The notes below the pieces were generated by a model. The model was given only the letters and a program-made list of their open reading frames with translations. It was not told the DNA's origin and made no database searches. Shown here in pieces: positions 60,439-64,000 of a DNA stretch of 64,000 nucleotides (positions within the stretch are counted from its first letter, which is position 1; every line of letters starts with the position of its first letter). Made by a program: the position numbers and the translations under genes. The stretch covers positions 248,001 to 312,000 of the forward strand of contig NZ_LR778174.1 in the NCBI RefSeq assembly GCF_902810435.1. Direction: 5' to 3'. This DNA comes from Veillonella parvula (GTDB lineage Bacteria > Bacillota > Negativicutes > Veillonellales > Veillonellaceae).

Positions 60439-60480
60439 GAAAAAGTCGTTAGCAACTTGCTAACGACTTTTTTCTTTTTT
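60439..60480. terminator. Terminator, bidirectional
   Basis: AAAAAGTCGTTAGCAA and TTGCTAACGACTTTTTT form a long stem with a minimal loop. It separates the LysR gene from the convergent LysE-family gene. Confidence 0.88.
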
Positions 60481-60563
60481 GTACATCATCTATTTGTATT
60501 TTTCTTATATAGTTATGATGGTATTAGTGATTTAGACTTTTCTTTGTATCTATGACTATAACC

Positions 60564-61178
60564 TTACAAAAAGTCTCTTAACATCATGAAGCCATCAATA
60601 CATAGTTTGATACCGTAAATGACGAGAACCGAACCACAGAAACGGTTAATCCATGCCATATGAGTAATTTTAATTTTTTTAGCTAGTAGATGCATTGTAG
60701 TAGCTAGAGAACCAAACCAAATTGGTGTCATAACTAAGAAACCAGCGAAGAAGTGGTAGATGCTTTCTTTTGGAATATTAGCTTGAAAAGCACCGAGCAT
60801 CATTGTCGCATCTAGAATGGCTTGAGGATTGCCCCATGATACCGCAATGGCTGAGACAATAATTTTTCTAATTGGAATATGTGTGTCCACATTGCGCATG
60901 TCTGGTTCAGTTTTAAATATATTAAAGCCCATATAAACAATGAGGAGGCCCCCAAAGAGGAGAACTATGAGCTTTGTGAGTGGCCACATTTCAAGAACGG
61001 CACCAATACCATAGAAGGCGGCAGCACTTAAACTCATGTCAAAAAACGCTAGTATGATTAGCGTCAATATAATGCGACGGACAGGTTGCACCAAGGCCGT
61101 ATTAATAATGAAGAGGTTTTGCATGCCAACAGGGGCAAACGTAGCGAGGCCGACAAGAAGTCCTTGTAAGAAGTACAT
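60564..61178 (-). CDS. LysE/RhtB-family amino acid exporter
   Basis: A 204-residue inner-membrane protein with six helices of the LysE/ArgO family: LVGLATFAPVGMQNLFIINT at the start, SWGNPQAILDATMM near 106 and the last helix near 190. It exports basic or other amino acids. ATG 61178 has AGGAGGGTTAAT upstream; a longer frame to 61232 lacks a ribosome site. No lysine riboswitch is visible ahead of it. Confidence 0.85.
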   Translation of the reverse strand: MYFLQGLLVGLATFAPVGMQNLFIINTALVQPVRRIILTLIILAFFDMSLSAAAFYGIGAVLEMWPLTKLIVLLFGGLLIVYMGFNIFKTEPDMRNVDTHIPIRKIIVSAIAVSWGNPQAILDATMMLGAFQANIPKESIYHFFAGFLVMTPIWFGSLATTMHLLAKKIKITHMAWINRFCGSVLVIYGIKLCIDGFMMLRDFL

Positions 61179-61235
61179 ATTAACCCTCCTGACTATGGTA
61201 TGATAAAGTACTAATAAGGTGAATAGTAGCACGAA

Positions 61236-61257
61236 ACCCCTCCATTACTGGAGGGGT
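61236..61257 (-). terminator. Hairpin after the YeiH gene
   Basis: ACCCCTCCA and TGGAGGGGT with a 4-base loop, followed on the minus strand by TTTCG. It is weak in T content, but well placed between the two minus-strand genes. Confidence 0.55.
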
Positions 61258-61313
61258 CCTTACTATTCTATTCATATATAATTATAACATAATATACAAT
61301 ATATGTATATTTT

Positions 61314-62354
61314 CTACCATAAACCTATCATATGTTGTGCCATAAGGCTTACGGCAGAAATAGCAATCCAGCAACAAGCACCTAAGGTTAGAGCAGAGCC
61401 GCCGGATTTTAATAATTTTACAATATTTGTATTAAGGCCGATTGCTACCATAGCCATTGTAATAAAGTATTTGGAAATTGTTTTGAAGATACTCAAGAAT
61501 TGAATATCTACATTAGCATAGGATAATGCTGTTGTAATAAGGGAGCAAAGTACAAAGTATAAAACAAATCTTGGGAAAATCTTAGCAATACTAACGTTTG
61601 CACCATCTGTCTGAGAGGCATTTTTCTTGGCTTTGTATACTTGATAACTAGCGAGGCCTAAACATATAGGAATAATAGCTAGGGTACGTGTTAGCTTTAC
61701 GATAGTAGCATATTCCAAAACTTGAGTGCCCGTACCTTTCATACTATCCCATACAGCAGCTGTTGCTGTTACAGAAGAAGTATCGTTAACTGCAGTACCA
61801 GCGAACAATCCAAAGCCCATGTTAGAGAGCCCAATGGCGTCGCCTAATTGAGGGAATACGAAGGCGGCTACCACATTGAAGAAGAATACAACAGAGATTG
61901 CTTGTGCAATATCATGATCCTCTGCTTTAATAACTGGTGCCGCTGCAGCAATAGCGGAACCACCACAAATGGATGAACCAACACCGATGAGAACAGCTGA
62001 GTTAGAGTCAATATGGGTTAATCGATAAATAACATAGGATACGATTAACGATGTAGCGATGGTAGAAATGATGACAGGTAAAGAAATCCAACCTACATGT
62101 AGAATCTGTGTAATGTTAAGACCAAAGCCCAACAAAATAACGGCCCACTGTAAAATCTTTTTGGATGTAAATCCAATGCCAGCACCTGTTTTTTCCCGTT
62201 TCCAAGAGGTGAAGATAGAACCGATAATTATACCTAAAATGATGGCAAAGATTGGACTACCTACTAGATGAAATTGCTGTCCTAGTAGCCAACAAGGAAT
62301 AGCGAGAATGGCACAGAGCAAAATGCCTGGCAACGTTTTTTGATTGATACCCAT
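61314..62354 (-). CDS. YeiH family putative sulfate exporter
   Basis: A 346-residue membrane protein of the UPF0324/YeiH family with about ten helices. Family segments are GSPIFAIILGIIIG near residue 32, VGSSICGGSAIAAAAPVIKA near 125, and FAGTAVNDTSSVTATAAVWD near 185. The proposed role, sulfate or sulfonate export, is known only weakly. AAGGAGG precedes the ATG. The gap to 62701 is AT-rich without a gene. Confidence 0.9.
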   Translation of the reverse strand: MGINQKTLPGILLCAILAIPCWLLGQQFHLVGSPIFAIILGIIIGSIFTSWKREKTGAGIGFTSKKILQWAVILLGFGLNITQILHVGWISLPVIISTIATSLIVSYVIYRLTHIDSNSAVLIGVGSSICGGSAIAAAAPVIKAEDHDIAQAISVVFFFNVVAAFVFPQLGDAIGLSNMGFGLFAGTAVNDTSSVTATAAVWDSMKGTGTQVLEYATIVKLTRTLAIIPICLGLASYQVYKAKKNASQTDGANVSIAKIFPRFVLYFVLCSLITTALSYANVDIQFLSIFKTISKYFITMAMVAIGLNTNIVKLLKSGGSALTLGACCWIAISAVSLMAQHMIGLW

Positions 62355-62701
62355 TATAAAACCTCCTTACTGTACATACAGTTCACGTCATATGCGGTAT
62401 CATGTGGCGTTTGCTTTCTATAGTGTTAATAGTACCATAGGAAGGGTTTTAAAATCTACTATATATGTCAGAATTATACAGAATATTCATCGCATTTTTG
62501 AAGTTTTTATATGATTAATATAAATAAAAACAAATTATAAGATAGGAGTTAATATTATTGAGTTAAAGATTTTATATAATCGTAAAATTCATAATAATAA
62601 TTTATAAGTTGAAATTTAAACTTGTTTTGTGATGAATAAGGTGTATATAATGAATAGAATCTATTTCAGGTGGAAATAGAGTATATAAAGTGAGGACCCT
62701 T

Positions 62702-63247
62702 ATGATTGATATTACAAAAATAATTGAAACCAATAAAGAATATGTGAAACAACACCCTGAGCTACCAAAGGCGGGGCTAACAAGCCATCCTACAAAAAAG
62801 TTAGGCATCGTAACTTGTATGGATACCCGCTTAGTAGGTATGCTAGAAGAAGCACTAGGCTTTAATCGAGGTGAGATAATTGTCATCAAAACTGCAGGAA
62901 ATAGTGTAACACAACCTATCGATAACATAGTGCAAAGCTTGCTCGTTGCTACCTATGGTATGGAAATTGAAGATGTGCTAATCATCGGTCATGAAAACTG
63001 CGGTATGATCGATTTTTCTGCTACTACATTCATGGAATCTATGAAAGCGAAAGGTATCAGTGAAGATGCTATTCGCATGATCGAACCGGGCCTTATCGAC
63101 TGGATGGATCGATTCCATATCTCTGAAGACAATGTAATTTATACAGTTAACTTCCTACGCCACCATCCACTATTTCCAAAAGGGATGGGTTTCTATGGGG
63201 GCATGATGGATCCTGATACAGGCGAATTCCGCTACCTTGAAATCTAG
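62702..63247 (+). CDS. Beta-class carbonic anhydrase
   Basis: Zinc enzyme hydrating CO2 to bicarbonate in the cytoplasm, 181 residues. Ligands and catalytic dyad are in TCMDTRL near residue 37 (C-x-D-x-R) and GHENCG near 95 (His and second Cys), with KTAGNSVTQP between. This is the compact subgroup common in anaerobes. ATG 62702 with GAGGA ahead is chosen over a GTG at 62690. It may supply bicarbonate for carboxylases or deal with CO2 from PEPCK and CO dehydrogenase, but this is contextual. Confidence 0.92.
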   Translation: MIDITKIIETNKEYVKQHPELPKAGLTSHPTKKLGIVTCMDTRLVGMLEEALGFNRGEIIVIKTAGNSVTQPIDNIVQSLLVATYGMEIEDVLIIGHENCGMIDFSATTFMESMKAKGISEDAIRMIEPGLIDWMDRFHISEDNVIYTVNFLRHHPLFPKGMGFYGGMMDPDTGEFRYLEI

Positions 63248-63290
63248 GCTAAGATTTGATGGGGCCCAAGTTGATTTGTACATTTAGGTG

Positions 63291-63363
63291 AAAAAGAACG
63301 ATAACTAACCTCTACGCTCCAAAGCGAGCTAAGTCGCTAATCGGTTAGTCATTACTCTTTTTA
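63291..63363. repeat. Structured inverted-repeat element E1
   Basis: Outer arms AAAAAGAACGATAACTAACC and GGTTAGTCATTACTCTTTTT pair imperfectly; inside is AGCGA...TCGCT. Read on the minus strand the centre is GCGACTTAG, 7 bases, TGGAGCG, then GAGGTTAG, which recurs at 63576-63608 on the plus strand. It may also end transcription of the carbonic anhydrase gene. Confidence 0.65.
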
Positions 63364-63430
63364 TAACTGTATTTGTGAACTTGTCCAATCGAGTCTATCC
63401 ATAAATCAATAAAACAAAATTCACTGTATC

Positions 63431-63471
63431 AAAAGAGAAAGGGAATGGCTTAGCCATTCCCTTTCTCTTTT
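63431..63471. terminator. Perfect 19-bp hairpin, bidirectional terminator
   Basis: AAAAGAGAAAGGGAATGGC, TTA, GCCATTCCCTTTCTCTTTT. All 19 pairs match. Confidence 0.8.
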
Positions 63472-63474
63472 CCC

Positions 63475-63702
63475 ATATAGCCAACCTATTATTATCGTAT
63501 TCAAAATAGCGGTCTGTGACTCTATGGGACTAATACTGCGATAATGTTATAAAAAGCTGTGTTCCTAATCGAAGTGCGACTTAGTTTACTATGGAGCGCG
63601 GAGGTTAGGGACACAGCTTTTTAGCTAAAATGTAGCGATGTATTCGGGCCCCATAGAGTCATAGAATCGTAAACTTGAACAGTAATAATAGGTTGACTAT
63701 AT
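63475..63702. repeat. 228-bp nested inverted-repeat element E2 (MITE-like or structured RNA)
   Basis: Three tiers of arms. The ends (63475-63494 and 63683-63702) match in 19 of 20 positions. GACTCTATGGG (63518-63528) pairs with CCCATAGAGTC (63650-63660). AAAAAGCTGTGTTCCTAA (63551-63568) pairs with 63605-63622 in 17 of 18 positions. The apical loop holds GCGACTTAG...TGGAGCG. No coding frame is supported here. The gap between 63248 and 63799 consists largely of such structures. Confidence 0.7.
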
Positions 63703-63731
63703 ATTCCTTTTCGCTGTATATTGTAATTAGA

Positions 63732-63763
63732 TTGTAAACTTAATCATATACATTAGTTAACCT
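63732..63763 (+). promoter_or_regulatory. BirA operator for bioD
   Basis: TTGTAAAC, 16 bases, GTTAACCT. The left half matches the BirA site fully, the right half GTTAACaa with two changes. It ends 36 bp before the bioD start codon. Confidence 0.62.
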
Positions 63764-63799
63764 ATGCGGCAGTAAGTATTCGCTTGAGAGGAGCCTTGT

Positions 63800-64000
63800 A
63801 TGAAGCAGTTAGGTATTTCTATAATTGGTACAGATACAGATGTAGGTAAGACGTTTATGACAGGGTTATTGGGGGCGATGGCTGTAGACGATGGCTTTGC
63901 TGTTGGTATGGTGAAACCTGTGTCTTCTAGTGCAGTTCCTTTCCCTGAATGTGTGACGATGGATGAGGATAATTATAATATTGGCCTTGAGAGTAAAGAT
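63800..64000 (+). CDS. bioD: Dethiobiotin synthetase, N-terminal part (3' end outside window)
   Basis: ATP-dependent enzyme closing the ureido ring of dethiobiotin, the step before BioB. The first 67 residues are visible: the P-loop GTDTDVGKTF is at about residues 10-19, and VGMVKPVSS, the substrate-binding strand with its conserved lysine, near 35. GAGAGGAG precedes ATG 63800. A BirA-type operator lies upstream. The reading frame runs off the window end. It may head a biotin operon. Confidence 0.9.
   Translation, partial: MKQLGISIIGTDTDVGKTFMTGLLGAMAVDDGFAVGMVKPVSSSAVPFPECVTMDEDNYNIGLESKD

Noticed and set aside
61179-61313. Possible lysine riboswitch ahead of the LysE-family gene
   Set aside because: The space is too short and contains only a simple hairpin.

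Overview
The window reads as chromosomal DNA of a Veillonella-like Negativicutes bacterium (a diderm, anaerobic Firmicute). Three observations support this. The gene at 55833-57104 pairs an N-terminal SLH domain with a C-terminal beta-barrel, the OmpM type of outer-membrane porin typical of Negativicutes. The base composition is moderately AT-rich with strong AGGAGG ribosome sites. The energy genes (nitrate reductase, CO dehydrogenase, PEP carboxykinase, many Fe-S proteins) fit an anaerobe. The genus is an inference, not a database result.

Layout. 1-9201 is mostly core: the ileS tail, a Sel1-repeat protein, an orphan amino-acid binding lipoprotein, an M20 peptidase, a HAD phosphatase, a small ferredoxin and guaA. 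9491-12852 is an accessory patch just after guaA, a place where foreign DNA is known to settle: an AT-rich helicase-nuclease, a decapitated gene remnant, and two small proteins resembling those in immunity-gene arrays. 12868-14802 holds a methyltransferase and two GNAT acetyltransferases. 14965-19680 is a cobalamin-riboswitch operon for a FecBCD/BtuFCD-type transporter with two tandem binding proteins. 19867-24029 (minus strand) is a Mn/Fe/Zn-type ABC transporter preceded by a 31-residue membrane peptide. 24209-34910 contains two TonB-C-domain proteins, a DUF438/PAS protein, PEP carboxykinase, two regulators, a stand-alone CO dehydrogenase with a histidine-rich tail, a metallo-hydrolase and an adhesin-E-like protein.

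34993-45221 carries bioB, a YhaO/YhaN (SbcCD-like) pair, and hemE-hemH-hemY-hemQ. The presence of hemQ indicates the coproporphyrin-dependent heme route. 45289-45648 looks like an unannotated type I toxin-antitoxin locus: a 33-residue holin-like peptide with a convergent consensus promoter for an antisense RNA, bracketed by two nearly identical hairpins. 45923-54658 is the nitrate respiration block: narK, a Crp/Fnr regulator and narGHJI. 54977-57848 is an OmpM-type porin under a good Fur box, sandwiched between two paralogous heme-ligating ferric-reductase-like membrane proteins. 58139-63247 has an MFS transporter, a LysR regulator, LysE and YeiH family transporters, and a beta-carbonic anhydrase.

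The window closes with 550 bp of unusual nested inverted repeats (63248-63710) and the start of bioD. bioB and bioD each have a BirA-type operator, so biotin genes 28 kb apart look co-regulated. The heme genes may supply cytochrome b of NarI and the two ferric-reductase-like proteins. The iron, manganese and cobamide uptake systems show a strong metal-acquisition theme.
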